Positions 49,401 to 60,966 of a DNA stretch of 64,000 nt are shown piece by piece. Position 1 is the stretch's first letter. Every line of letters begins with the position of its first letter. A program made the position numbers and the translations under genes. Below the pieces are notes generated by a model that was given only the letters and a program-made list of their open reading frames with translations, did not search any database and was not told the DNA's origin. Source of the DNA: Delphinapterus leucas (taxonomy: Eukaryota; Chordata; Mammalia; Artiodactyla; Monodontidae); contig NW_022098021.1 in the NCBI RefSeq assembly GCF_002288925.2, positions 33,672,065-33,736,064 on the forward strand. The letters run 5' to 3'.

Positions 49401-49830
49401 TCTCTTCGTAGTGAATTATATCTTTATCTTGACAGGCCCAGATACCTGTATTTCTAATATAATAGAATAATGATACCATTTATATAATAGAAATTATACA
49501 CATATAATAATACAAGTCATTTTTCCACATGATTTTATATGTTTGTAGGTATACATGTTTTATTCAGAGCTGAACAATACCAGTAATATATTCTGGCTTT
49601 CTGGCACATGAAATGCTCTCAGTAAATATTATAAGTTTTAATGAATTAATGAAAATAAGAACCAGCCCTTGTCACAGCAAATTTTGTCTTTTTCATGACA
49701 GATCCAATTGTATCTACTTCTTACATAATACAATAATGAAAGCACTTCTAGAATAGGAATTACACACATATAACAATGAAGACCATTTTCTCACAGAGCT
49801 CTTTATGTATGTGTCTGTGCTTTCCCACAG
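49320..49830. repeat. Ancient ~265-bp tandem duplication
   Basis: Two diverged copies lie head to tail. Landmarks repeat at about 265-266 bp: 'ttctcaataactattt' / 'ctctcagtaaatatta'; 'atctttatcttgacaggccc' / 'gtctttttcatgacagatcc'; 'aaattatacacatataataa' / 'gaattacacacatataacaa'. Each copy starts with an L2 3' terminus and continues into the non-L2 flank. Confidence 0.75.
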
Positions 49831-51027
49831 CTTATAATGTCAGTGACATAATTAGGAATCTTATAGGTGGATAAATAGATATTATCATTTGTATACAGGG
49901 TTGAAAACATGTAACTATTTTCTCTGAGGATATTCATGTACATACTTAATCATTTCTTCAGGGTGAGGTTCTGCTGCTGCAGGTGCAATCCTAAATAAGC
50001 TACATTTCCCTCTTTGAATATATCCTCAGTTCCTCACAGAATGGTGTGTAAGTCAGAGGAGTTAAGGACCTTATTTTAGAGTTGCTGCTGCCTTCTGTCT
50101 CTGATGACTGTTGCTCTTGCAGCCTTCTTATAAGTAGGGTAGAGGAGTAGCAAGCTGTGGTTGAAACAAATTAATACCTCTTATTCTTTCTCGATGAGAG
50201 AGGGCAACTGTAGCTGTTTAGTGCAATGAAGGACAGGCAGTGAGACAGCAGAACCTATGGGGGTGGGAGGCGTGATGCTTTCCTTAGACGCAGCTCTTCA
50301 GCTCATAAGAAATTGCCCTACAGTTCATGAAGTACTGGTATAACAGGTTATCATTAAGTCCATAGCACTCTGAAGTCTTTTGCGATTATACTAATTAAGT
50401 TAGCCTTTTGGCAGCCTCAGTGATCAGAATACTTATGATCTCTTTGTCATATTTTCTTGTGTATGTGTGTATTTGAGTGTGGTGTGTTTCTTGGAAAGTG
50501 TGTCTTGCGATTTCAGAGTATTTGTTTATTAGTTTGGAGCTTTTCCACGGCACACACTATGCTTTCCTTTTAGAGACAGTGGTAGTGCTTGCTACATTTG
50601 ATTATTATTGCTTTGTAGTTGTGCTTGGTTCAAGCTCTAAAAATATATATATGCTATTATTGCCTCCCAACTTTATTTTTAGCTTCTTAACAATATGCCT
50701 GCATTTTGCTCAAAGCTGCCTTTCAGTACACAGGCTTATATAATGTTAAAAGGCAAATAAAGCCAAAAACTTCTCATAATATTCTTAGAGAACTATACCT
50801 GCTATTAAAAGAAAGTTACTGCTATTAAAAGACTAAAGTGTCCTTCGATAATGTGTATACAAGAAAACTTATTGATTCTTTGAGGGCACTGTCTATCACA
50901 GTATGCTTTCTAATATCATTAAACACATTTTATAGACATTACATAAATTAAAATACTTTCCTTCATCCCTAGAACAGTTCTTGCTCCTTTTATTATAAAA
51001 TTTGTATTTTATAAAAAAAACTTAATT
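49831..51027. other. Unique sequence, no gene seen
   Basis: No recognised feature. A 20-bp tandem duplication, 'ctgctattaaaaga' twice, lies at about 50800-50832. Confidence 0.45.
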
Positions 51028-51043
51028 CATTAATTTGCTTTTT

Positions 51044-51248
51044 TTTTTTTTTGGCCGCGGTACGCGGGTCTCTCATTGTTGTGGCCTCTCCCGTTGCAGA
51101 GGACAGGCTCCGGACGCCGAGGCTCGGCGGCCATGGCTCACGGGCCTAGTTGCTCCACAGCATGTGGGATCTTCCAGGACCGGGGCACGAACCCGTGTCC
51201 CCTGCATCGGCTGGCGGACTCTCAACCACTGTGCCACCAGGGAAGCCC
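51044..51248 (-). mobile_element. CHR-family SINE
   Basis: Full-length. The 16-bp duplication 'cattaatttgcttttt'/'cattaatttacttttt' lies at 51028-51043 and 51249-51264, one mismatch. It has small sequence differences from other copies ('acgccgaggctcggcgg'). Confidence 0.95.
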
Positions 51249-51749
51249 CATTAATTTACTTTTTAAAAATTTATTTACTTATTGCAATTGGACCTAACTT
51301 GTTCTTGGTTTCAAGCTAACTTTGTATCTTGAAATTACTTGCTGTTTTCCCTCTAGATTAGAGATTGTGTATTTTGGCTTTAGAACCTGGATTAGACTAG
51401 CACAAAGGACTGATTTTATCTTTCCATAGCTCTGGTATGGAATCAATTCTGTAGATTGTTTTTATGGGAGGATGTTGACTTAAATTTTTATTTATTTTCA
51501 AAGGACTAGAGAGGAACAACATTTATTTAAGAAGCAATTTCTTTCTCATTTGTTTTTTTCTCTGTGTTTTATTGAACTTTATAATTTATAAGGACCATAC
51601 TTCTGGAGCTGTAGCTTATACTTACACTTATTCAGCATGCTCTCCTCCAGAGTAGGAAAGAGTAGTCAGACAGCTGTTCCTAATGGCAAGTGAAGAGTGA
51701 AGAAATAGCAAACAAGCAGAAATAATATTACCAATGCATATAATATTCC

Positions 51750-51865
51750 CTGGGTTACATTTATTATCTCAAACTTTAAAAGACAGGCATTATCTCCACA
51801 TTATAAACACTAAGGTTCAGTGAGCTAAATAATTTTCATAAGTGCGTGGAGCTAGTGAGTGGTGT
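51750..51865 (-). repeat. MIR SINE fragment, antisense
   Basis: 'cattatctccacattataaa', 'ctaaggttcagtgagctaaa' and 'gtggagctagtgagtgg' follow MIR in antisense. Confidence 0.65.
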
Positions 51866-52649
51866 TATGAAGGATGGTGAAGAGAATAGCTGATATATTC
51901 ACTTCTCAGTAAAGCATGAGCACTTGCCCACAGCTTAATATTAGTCTATTTTCTTTGAAGGAAGCAGAAATTACATACTATTCCTTTTAGAAAAGAAAAC
52001 ATGTAACAGCAACACTTTCAACTGTTTACTCAATAGAGATAGATATAACTGGTTGTAATTTGTACCAAATTTAGCAAAATATCTTTGAATGATAGTGACA
52101 CAAGTAAAGCATGGGGCAAACTTTGGGTGGGGAGTGGCAACTATTTAAGCATTATAGAAGTTCACAATTTTAATTGACATACTGGCATTCCTATACAAAA
52201 CTCAAAACATCTTTGTTTGCCTTAGCTCTCAAATATGAATTAAAATGTTGAACGCTCTCATGTGTTCTTAACCAGCACTGTTCTTACTCATTGTCAGCTC
52301 ATCCATCACCCTTATACTTCAATTTTGGAAAGACACTTAGATCTGCTATAGAAAGAAGGATGAAAATAATCTAATCATATCATATTTTACATAGTATTTT
52401 AGTCATATTGCATGTATTTTATCTCTCTAAGTGAATCATAATCCTCTTGAAGACAGGAATTAGGATATTTAAGTGTCTATTAAGGTCTTTCATACAATAT
52501 TCTCGCAATACATGTACACCGAATAAATGAATTAATGAATCAAGCCAGAACACCTTCTTCAACTTCAAAGCTGTTATAATGACAGAATTAATCCTAAAGG
52601 GTCTTGTTTAAAAGGATTCATCAGGTACCTAATAAATATAAGGCATAAT

Positions 52650-52855
52650 ATTAGGTACGGATAAGCTTTTCTTTTTATTAAGTACTTTGAATCTCATAAT
52701 AATCCTACAACGAAAGCACTATTATCACTATCTTATATATTAGAACACTGAGACTTAGAGAGGTTAAACAGCATGTCCAGGGACAACAGTTGAAATGGGA
52801 AAAACTTACAGTTTTTCATAGGCCTTTGACTCCAAAACTCTGTCTTTTCAGTTAT
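52650..52855 (-). repeat. MIR SINE, antisense
   Basis: 'aatctcataataatcctaca', 'actgagacttagagaggtta', 'acagcatgtccagggacaac' and 'tttgactccaaaactctgtc' follow nearly the whole MIR in antisense. Confidence 0.75.
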
Positions 52856-53582
52856 ACTATTAGTGAGTGAAAAGAAAATACCACTAACAATCTAGGGTGC
52901 TTAAGTCCTTTAGAGGGAGTGTGTGTGTGTTTCTAATAAATGCTAATGACAAATTCACTTTGGGAAGTCAACAAAATCTAATTTAGTAGAGTCAGTCAAG
53001 TATTATTCTCACTTGCTAATTAACTCCTTTGCTTTTTAGACGGCAGAGTTAAATCAGTGTCTAGAAAGTTATTGGTCTAGAATAGAACTGGATGTGGCTG
53101 TCGACAGCCTCCACTTTGAACACAAAGGAGAGTTATGGTGAATTTTTCCCTATCTAATTAACAAAGTTTTACAAAATTTATACCTCTCAGTTTGCAGTTT
53201 CGACAATCACTTCACTAAAGAATTAAAGTATTTCAAGAACATTTAAAAAATTCTGAGTAGGTAAACAAAGTTTTTTCTTTAACTTTCTGCATTAGGTATT
53301 CATTTATTGTTACGTATTCATTCACTCATTGATTTATTTAGCAGATATTGTGTGCTTACTAAATATGTGTTCAGTCTGTTACTCATTTCTTCAGATGGTT
53401 AATTAGATAGAAAAAGGAAGCAAATAAGGTACAAAAGTGAGGCAGATATGGGAAAAATTGCTTCTCTAGAAAGGACTATTTTTATGAGGATTATTAACTC
53501 CACAACAGAATCTGAGGGAACAGAGTAGTCATCAATCTTTTCATGATTTTCATTTGTTCTATATGTTTCTTTCTTTTCTTTC

Positions 53583-53790
53583 TTTTTTTTTTTTTAGCGG
53601 TACGCGGGCCTCTCACCGTTGTGGCCTCTCCCGTTGCGGAGCACAGGCTCCAGATGCACAGGCTCAGCAGCCATGGCTCACAGACCCAGCCACTCCGCGG
53701 CATGTGGGATCTTCCTGGACCAGGGCACGAACCCGTGTCCCCTGCATCGGCAGGCGGACTCTCAACCACTGCGCCACCAGGGAAGCCCTA
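53583..53790 (-). mobile_element. CHR-family SINE
   Basis: Full-length with T13 tail and intact head. Target duplication is imperfect: 'tatatgtttctttct' on the left and 'tatataagtttatttct' on the right. Frames of 91-109 codons running across it are artefacts. Confidence 0.95.
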
Positions 53791-53954
53791 TATAAGTTTA
53801 TTTCTGCTTGCCAAAACACACTTTCACACATAAAAGTGCCCATGATTACAATATCAATTCTGATTCAGGCTATTTTTTTTTAATATCATTCTTCTTTTCT
53901 TCACTTCCCCTCACATTCCTTTACTCCTTTCACACCTTCTTTTCTCCCTCCCCT

Positions 53955-54270
53955 CAATTTACTAGTATTTATTGAGTGTTACTATTTCCTAGGCACTGTG
54001 GTAAGTTTTGGGGCTCTACAAATGAATAACAATGCTGTCAAGGAGTTCAAAATCCCATTGAGGATACTGACAGGTGAGTAGATAATTACAGTGTGTAATG
54101 AGAAAAGTAATAGTTATATGAAAATATATGAATAATCTTCTGTGAGAGAACAGCAAACAAGACACCTAATCTACTTTGGGAAGAGGGAAACCAGAGGGGT
54201 GCTGCTTGTGATGTATCTGGAAGCTCAGTGGTAATTCTTCCGGAAGAGAAAGATGATAATGTCAGTCTGC
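53955..54270 (-). repeat. L2-family relic, antisense
   Basis: 'agtatttattgagtgttact', 'tcctaggcactgtggtaagt' and 'caaggagttcaaaatcccat' match an antisense L2 3' end. Later text is too diverged to follow. Confidence 0.55.
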
Positions 54271-55589
54271 ACTAAGACGAATGACTTGCAATCAGAAAAC
54301 AAGCCTATCATTAAAAACCTTCTTTTGTCATTATCATTGGTAGTTGCAGTGATTCCTTAAAGAGAGGCTTGGAAATTTTGTTCCTAGGTCAACTCATTCC
54401 CAATTACGCTTCACGAATAAAGGATAGTAACAAGCAATGACACCTCATCCACTGTAGAATTTTTCCACAGTTTGAATTAAAATGAGTTTTTCAATTTTTG
54501 TGGATAATAATGTGCTTGTGGAAGCTGTTAAATAAAGAGACAACATGGTGCTCTAACTGACGTGTGTTTATGAGAGAACAAATGCATTAACTGAAATCTT
54601 AACAGCACAATTCCAAGCCTAAGAAGCAACATCTAGATTTCAGGTTAAAACAAGATTAGACTAGGAATTCTAATACAGTCTTTCAACTTTTTATTAAGAC
54701 CCCAGAAAACTGATGAAAACTTATTAAAGAAATTAAAACTTGCAACAATAAAATTGATTGGCAGTCTTGGAAGGTTTATAAACTAAATGTCAATATAGAG
54801 AGAGCAACAAAACAAAACATCATCATCATCGACAACACACACACACAGAAAACAAGCGAACAAAGAAATCAATCCATTATTTTTGCACAATTTGCCCGTC
54901 TAAAGAAAACAGCACACCCAGTCAGGAAGTTGGTATTCAGACACTCCAACTCTCTGCCTTCTTCTCTTAGCTTGTCCAAATCAAGCAGAAGGCAAGCAAT
55001 ACCACTTAAGGCTGACATTGACTTTTTAGTCATGGCAATTTCTTGGGTGTATTTATTATCAACCATGCCATTTTCCATCACTCTCCATCCTTCTTGCCTT
55101 CATCCTATGACCATTCCTTGGACATTTAATTACTTACTTCCATTACCAAAAAAAACCCCCCCAAAAACAAGACAAATGCCATAGGTTCTGGGAATCCATG
55201 ATGAGAAAAGCAGGCATCTTGATTGCTATCCTTACAGAGCTAATAACATAGTGTGGGAAAAAATAAGCAAGTGAAAATGCTAGGAAATATGTAATTACTA
55301 ACAGTGTTGATTCTCTGAAGTAAAAATGCTTGGTGAGAGAAAATGGGAGTGGCCTTTTTTTAATCTCAAAAAAGAGATCAAAAATAACTCCTGAAGTATT
55401 TACAAAAATGATCAAGAGAAATTATACAGGCCATAATTTATGACCAGAAAGCAATAAACCTAGGGATTAATGAAAGTTAAATTTGTAATATCTAAACTGT
55501 AAAAATTTAAAAAGGTGTTCTCAAATCAACACATATGATCCAGATACACAAAAAAATTAATACCGAAACAGAGTACCTCATAGCCAAAG
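54271..55589. other. Unique sequence, no gene seen
   Basis: A short (CA)n patch lies at about 54835-54848. A minus-strand frame of about 70 codons at 54869-55078 is less low-complexity than most chance frames here, but I do not recognise it. Confidence 0.4.
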
Positions 55590-56460
55590 CAGTTCTTAAA
55601 AGCAAATTGTTTATTACAATGACAGAAAATTTATATATTTGACTTTCAAACCAAGGTTTTAGAAAAGGAACAACTACAGAAGACTTAAAGATAAGAAGGA
55701 AGAACTGAACTATAAAATTCGAGCTGAAGTGAGTGAATCAGAAAACAGGGAAAAGAGTAGATTGAATGAGTGTATCTCAGACCAGATCCTCTGGAGGATT
55801 AATTAAGTAGAGACATATTAATAATACAAAAATTTAAAAAAAATCATTTCTCACCAAGAGTAATCAAATAAATTTAAGTTCGTGGAATGAGACATGTTCA
55901 TTCATCAAATCAGAAAAATATAAGTGGGGAAATGCATAAAGTTGATGATGATTTGTTAGTTGGGTATTTTGTACATTTCTAGTGAGAGTATTCAAAGGTA
56001 CACAGTCTTTCCAGAACACAAGTTTAAGATAATGGAACAAAAGATTTACAAAGATGAAAATGTTAAGTTGCTTGGTTTTATCCACACTACTAATACTAAA
56101 TACAAAACCAGAAAGGAGGACCATTTTCTATATTCAAGATGTTCGCTGTAGTTTTATTTACAATAATGAAAAATTATGAGCTAAATGTTCAATAATAATG
56201 AAAGGATTAAGTAAAATATGGTATATACATACAATGGAATGTGATGATGGCATTCACATTATTTTTATAGGAAAATTTAATAATCTGAAAAATTTATTTT
56301 TAGTAAAAATATAGAAGAGAAAAATAAACAAATTATGATTTCAAGTATATGCAGTAGTCTTAGAAAGTCATATGGAATTATTTCTTACTGGCAAGGGTAT
56401 TAATGATAATTTTCTAAAATTCATTTAACTTTTTCAGTATTTTCAATTTTTTTCATTAAG
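55590..56460 (+). mobile_element. Ancient L1 (L1ME/HAL1-like) 3' half
   Basis: The left part translates to lysine/glutamate-rich linker text ('aggaagaactgaactataaa'). The right part reads 'agttttatttacaataatga', 'aatatggtatatacatacaa' and 'tggaatgtgatgatggcatt', the well-known old L1 C-terminal region. Heavily decayed with internal losses. Confidence 0.6.
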
Positions 56461-56762
56461 AACAGTTGACAACTTTATTGTGAGGAAGTAATATTCAGTA
56501 AGTTTGCATACCCTTAATTTTTTTTTTCATAATTCAGATAGGATCCAAAGTTTCATTCCATCTAAATAAGAACATAGCAAATGCCATGTGTTTAACATAT
56601 CAGATCCAGGGACAATGAAATTAGAAGCAGTGGTCTAGGCTGAGTCTGAACAGTGGTCAGATCATGTGTACCATCATATAGCCTTGCTTGCACAAGAGAT
56701 GGAAAGGGCCCACCAGGAATCCATTTGGCACAAATAAAACTTCCGTAGAAGTGAGGCAAATA

Positions 56763-59093
56763 GCCTTTTTTTTTTTAATTGAAGTAAAGCTAAATTACAG
56801 TGTGTTAATTACTGCTGTACAGCAAATGATTCAGTTATACATATATATTCTTTTTCATATTCTTTTCCATTATGGTTTATCACAGGATATTGAATATAGT
56901 TCCCTGTGCTATACAGTAGGACCTTGTTTATCCATTCTATACATACCAGTTTGCATCTGCTAATCCCAAACTCCCACTCCTATACTCTCCCACACCCCTC
57001 CCCCTTGGCAGCCACCAGTCTATTCTCTATGTCCCTTATTTTGTTTCTGTTTCATAGATAGGTTCTTTTGTGTCATATTTTAGATTCCACATATAAGTGA
57101 TATCATATGGTATTTGTCTTTCTCTTTCTGATTTATGCCACTTAGTATGATAATCTCTAGTTGAATCCATGTTGCTGCAAAAGGCATTATTTCATTTCTT
57201 ATGGCTAAGTAGTATTCCATTGTATATATGTACAACATCGTCTTTATCCATTCATCTGTTAATGGACATTTAGGTGGTTTCCATGTCTTGGCTATTCTGA
57301 ATAGTGCTGCTATGAACATTGAGGTGCATGTATCTTTTTCAATTGCAGTTTTGTCTGGATACATGCCCAGGAGTGGGATTGCTGGATCATATGGTGATTC
57401 AAATTTTAGTTTTCTGAGGAAACTCCATACCGTTTTTCAAGTGGCTGCACCAATTTACATTCCTACAAACAGTGTAGGAGGGTTCCCTTTTCTCCACACA
57501 CTCTCCAGCATTTGTTATTTGTAGAGTTTTTAACGATGGCCATTCTGACTGGTGTGAGGTGATATCTCATTGTAGATTTGATTTGTATTTCTCTAATAAT
57601 TAGCAAAGTTGAGCATATTTTAATGTGCCTATTGACCATCTGTATTTCTTCTTTGGAGAAATGTCTCTTTAGGTCTTCTACCCATTATTTGATTGGGCTG
57701 TTTTTTGTTGTTGTTGTCAAATTGTGCGAGTTATTCGTATATTTTGGAAATTAAGCCCTTGTTGATCACATAATTAGCAAATATTTTCTCCCATTCTGTA
57801 GGTTGTTTTTTCATTTCGTTTATGGTTTCCTTTGCTGTGCAGAAGCTTGTGAGTTTGATTAGGTCCTATTTGTTTATTTTTGTTTTTATTTCTATTGCCT
57901 TGGGAGACTGACCTAAGAAAACATTGGTACAATTTATGTCAGAGAATATCTTGCCTATTTCTATTCTAGGAGTTTTGGGATGTCATGTCTTATGTTCAAG
58001 TTTGTAAGCCATTTTGAGTTTATTTTTGTGTATGGTGAGATGGCATGCTCTAACTTCATTGATTTACATGCGGCTGTCCAACTTTCCCAACATCACTTGC
58101 TGAGGAGACTGTCTTTTTCTCATTGTATATTCTTGCCTCCTTTGTCAAAGATTAATTGACCATAGGTGTGTGGGTTTATTTCTGGGCTCTCTATTCTGTT
58201 CCATTGATCTGTATGTCTATTTTTGTGCCAATACTACACTGTTTTGATTACTGTAGCTTTGTAGTATTGTCTGAAGTCTGGGATGGTTATGCCTCCTGCT
58301 TTGCTATTTTTCTTCAGGATTGATTTGACAATTCTTGGTCTTTTACGGTTCCATATGAATTTTAGGATTATTTGTTCTAGTTCTGTGAAAAAAGTCATAG
58401 GTAATTGGATAGGGATTACATTAAATCAGTAGATTGCTTTAGGTAATATGTCCATTTTAACAATATTAATTCTTCCAATCAAAGAGCATGTGATATCTTT
58501 CCATTTCTTTGAAACATCTTCAATTTCCTTTATTAATGTTTTATAGTTCTCAGAGTATAAGTCTTTCACCACCTTGGTGAGGTTTATTCCTAAGTGTTTT
58601 ATTTTGGGGGTTGCAATTTTAAAAGGTATTGTTTTGTTTTAACATTCCCTTTCTGATATTTCATTGTTGGTGTAAAGAAATGCCACTGATTTCTGCATGT
58701 TAATCTTGTAACCTGCTACTTTGCTGAATTCAGTTATAAGTTCTAGTAGTTTTTGTGTGGAATCTTTAGGGTTTTCTATGTATAGTATCATATCATCTAC
58801 TTATGATGACGATTGTACCTCTTCCCTCCCAATTTGGATACTGTTTATTTCTTTTTCTTGTTTGATTGCTGGAGCTAGGACTTCCAATACTTTTTTGAAG
58901 AGAAGTGGTGAGAGTGGGCATCCTTATCTTATTCCAGATTTTAGTGGGAAGGCTTTCAACTTTTCACCATTGAGTATTATATCAGCTGTGCATTTGTTAT
59001 AAATAGCTTTTATTATTTTGAGATATGTTCCCTCTATACCTACTTTAATAAGAGTTTTTTTTATCATTAATGGATGTTGAATTCTGTCAGATA
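56763..59093 (-). mobile_element. L1 LINE, 5'-truncated, minus strand
   Basis: T-rich tail at 56765-56776, then a 3' UTR of about 310 bp, then ORF2 from its stop (about 57079) to inside the reverse transcriptase near 59093. Minus-strand text at 57080-57364 gives 'IYTMEYYLAIRNEIMPFA' and 'KDKYHMISLICGI', the L1 C-terminus. The 58924-59124 stretch gives '[15 protein letters not shown]'. The FADD catalytic zone near 58790-58810 is degraded. No target duplication is visible. Confidence 0.93.
57080..59093 (-). pseudogene. L1 ORF2 remnant (RT to C-terminus)
   Basis: This is the coding part of the truncated L1. It lacks the endonuclease, is interrupted by frameshifts, and is not functional. Sequence agreement with L1 is better than in the 30-34 kb copy, so it is younger. 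Confidence 0.85.
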
Positions 59094-59112
59094 CCCCCAG
59101 TAGCTTATTATA

Positions 59113-59290
59113 GAACATTAACATGTCACTTAAACAGCTCTGCCCTTCAGTTTTCTCATCTGTATAAATGGAATTTAGTTCTTAGTATTGTTGTAAACAT
59201 TATGTATGGTAAGCTATGAAAAGCTATGAAGACTAGCATATATTGATGATAACTATCATTATTGTAGCTATTGTAATTATGCAGTGAAAT
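59113..59290 (+). repeat. MIR SINE fragment
   Basis: 'aacatgtcacttaaacagct', 'cttcagttttctcatctgta' and 'taaatggaatttagttctta' then 'attgttgtaaacattatgta' match MIR 3' half in sense. Confidence 0.7.
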
Positions 59291-59924
59291 GTTAATTAAA
59301 TCATTGAGCTGCTGAGCTAATTTTTAAATTTATACCATCTGATGCTTGGAACAACTCCTACAGAACACCTACTGAATGCTGGCAGAAGACCTCAGATTTC
59401 CCAAAAGGCAAGAAAATCCACACTTACCAGACTGTGTGGCTGACAGGGTCTTGGTGCTATGGCCGGGTGTCAGACCTGACGCTCGGGAGAGCAGAGTTCA
59501 GGGCATTAGACCACCAGAGACAACCTGGACCCATGTAATATCAATTGATGAGAGCTCGCCTAGAGATCTCTGTCTCAACACTAAGACCCAGCTCCACCCA
59601 ATGACCAGCAAGCTCCAGTGCTGGATGTCCCATGCCAATCAACTAGCAAGAGAGGAACACAACCCCACCCATTAGCAGAGAAGATGCTGAAAATCATACA
59701 AAGTTCACAGAAAACCCAAAACGCGCCACTGGATGAAGCCCTAGCCAACAGGAAGACAAGATAGAGTTCCACCCACCAGAACACAGTCACTAGTCCCCTA
59801 CACCATGACGCCAACACAAGCCACTGAACCAACCTTACCCACTGGGAACAGACACCAAAAACAACAGGAACTATGAGCCTGAAGCCCACAAAAAGGAGAC
59901 CTCAAACACAGTAAGTTAAGCAAA

Positions 59925-60801
59925 ATGAGAAGACAGAGAAATACACAGCAGATGAAGGAGCAAAGTAAAAACCCACTAGACCAAACAAATGAAGAGGAAA
60001 TAGGCAGTCTACCTGAAAAGGAATTCAGAGTAATGATAGTAAAGATATCAAAAATCATGGAAATAGAATGGAGAAAATACAAGAAACATTTAACAAGGAC
60101 CTAGAAGAACTAAAGAGCAAACAAAAAATGATGAACAACACAATAAATGAAATTAAAAATCCTCTAGAAGTAATCAATAGCAAATAACTGAGGCAGAAGA
60201 ACGGATAAGTGACCTGGAAGATAAAATAAAAGGAAATAACTACTGCAAAACAGAATAAATAAAAAAGAATGAAAATAATTGAGGATCGTCTCAGAGACCT
60301 CAAGGACAACATTAAACACACCAACATTCGAATTATAGGGGTGCCAGGAGAAGAAGAGTAAAAGAAAGGGACTGAGAAAATATTTGAAGAGGTTATAGTT
60401 GAAAACTTCCATAACGTAGGAAAGGAAATAGTCAATCAACTCCCGGAAGTGCAGAGAGTCCCAACAGGATAAATCCAAGTAGAAACATGCCAAGACACAT
60501 ATTAATCAAACTATCAAAAATTACATACAAAGAAAATATATTAAAAGCAGAAAGAGAAAAGCAACAAATAACATACAAGGGAATGCCCATAAGGTTAACA
60601 GCTGAACTTCCAGCAGAAATTCTGCAAGTCAGAAGGGAGTGGCAGGACAAATTTAAAGTGATGAAAGGGAAAAACCTACAACTAAAATTACTCTACCCAG
60701 CAAGGATCTCATTCAGATTCAACAGAAAAAACCTTTACAGACAAGCAAAAGTTAAGGTCACCACCAAACCACCTTCACAAGTGCTAAAGGAACTTCTCTA
60801 G
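59925..60801 (+). pseudogene. L1 ORF1 pseudogene (RNA-binding chaperone)
   Basis: ORF1 encodes the trimeric nucleic-acid chaperone of the L1 particle. An ATG at 59925 opens about 60 codons, then stops and frameshifts break the coiled-coil part. The C-terminal RNA-binding part is open at 60487-60801 with 'REWQDKFKVMKGKNLQ' and 'LLYPARISFRF' and ends 'VLKELL'. A short stretch just before the end differs in frame from the expected sequence. Not functional. Confidence 0.88.
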
Positions 60802-60966
60802 GCAGGAAACACAAGAGAAGGAAAAGACCTACAATAGCAAACCCAAAACAATTAAGAAAAATGTAATAGGAACATACATATCGATAATTACTTTAAATGT
60901 AAATGGATTAAATGCTCCCACCCAAAGACATAGACTGGCTGAATGGATACAAAAACAAGGCCCCTA

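Larger units (their letters stand above)
51265..53582. other. Mostly unique sequence with MIR/L2 relics
   Basis: No gene is visible. Recognisable relics are listed separately. A short antisense L2 3' end may lie at 53295-53400 ('ttcattcactcattgattta', 'ttgtgtgcttactaaatatg'). Confidence 0.45.

Noticed and set aside
54869..55078. About 70-codon minus-strand frame with balanced amino-acid composition
   Set aside because: No domain recognised, no splice or retrocopy structure seen, and the length is within chance expectation. A protein search would settle it.
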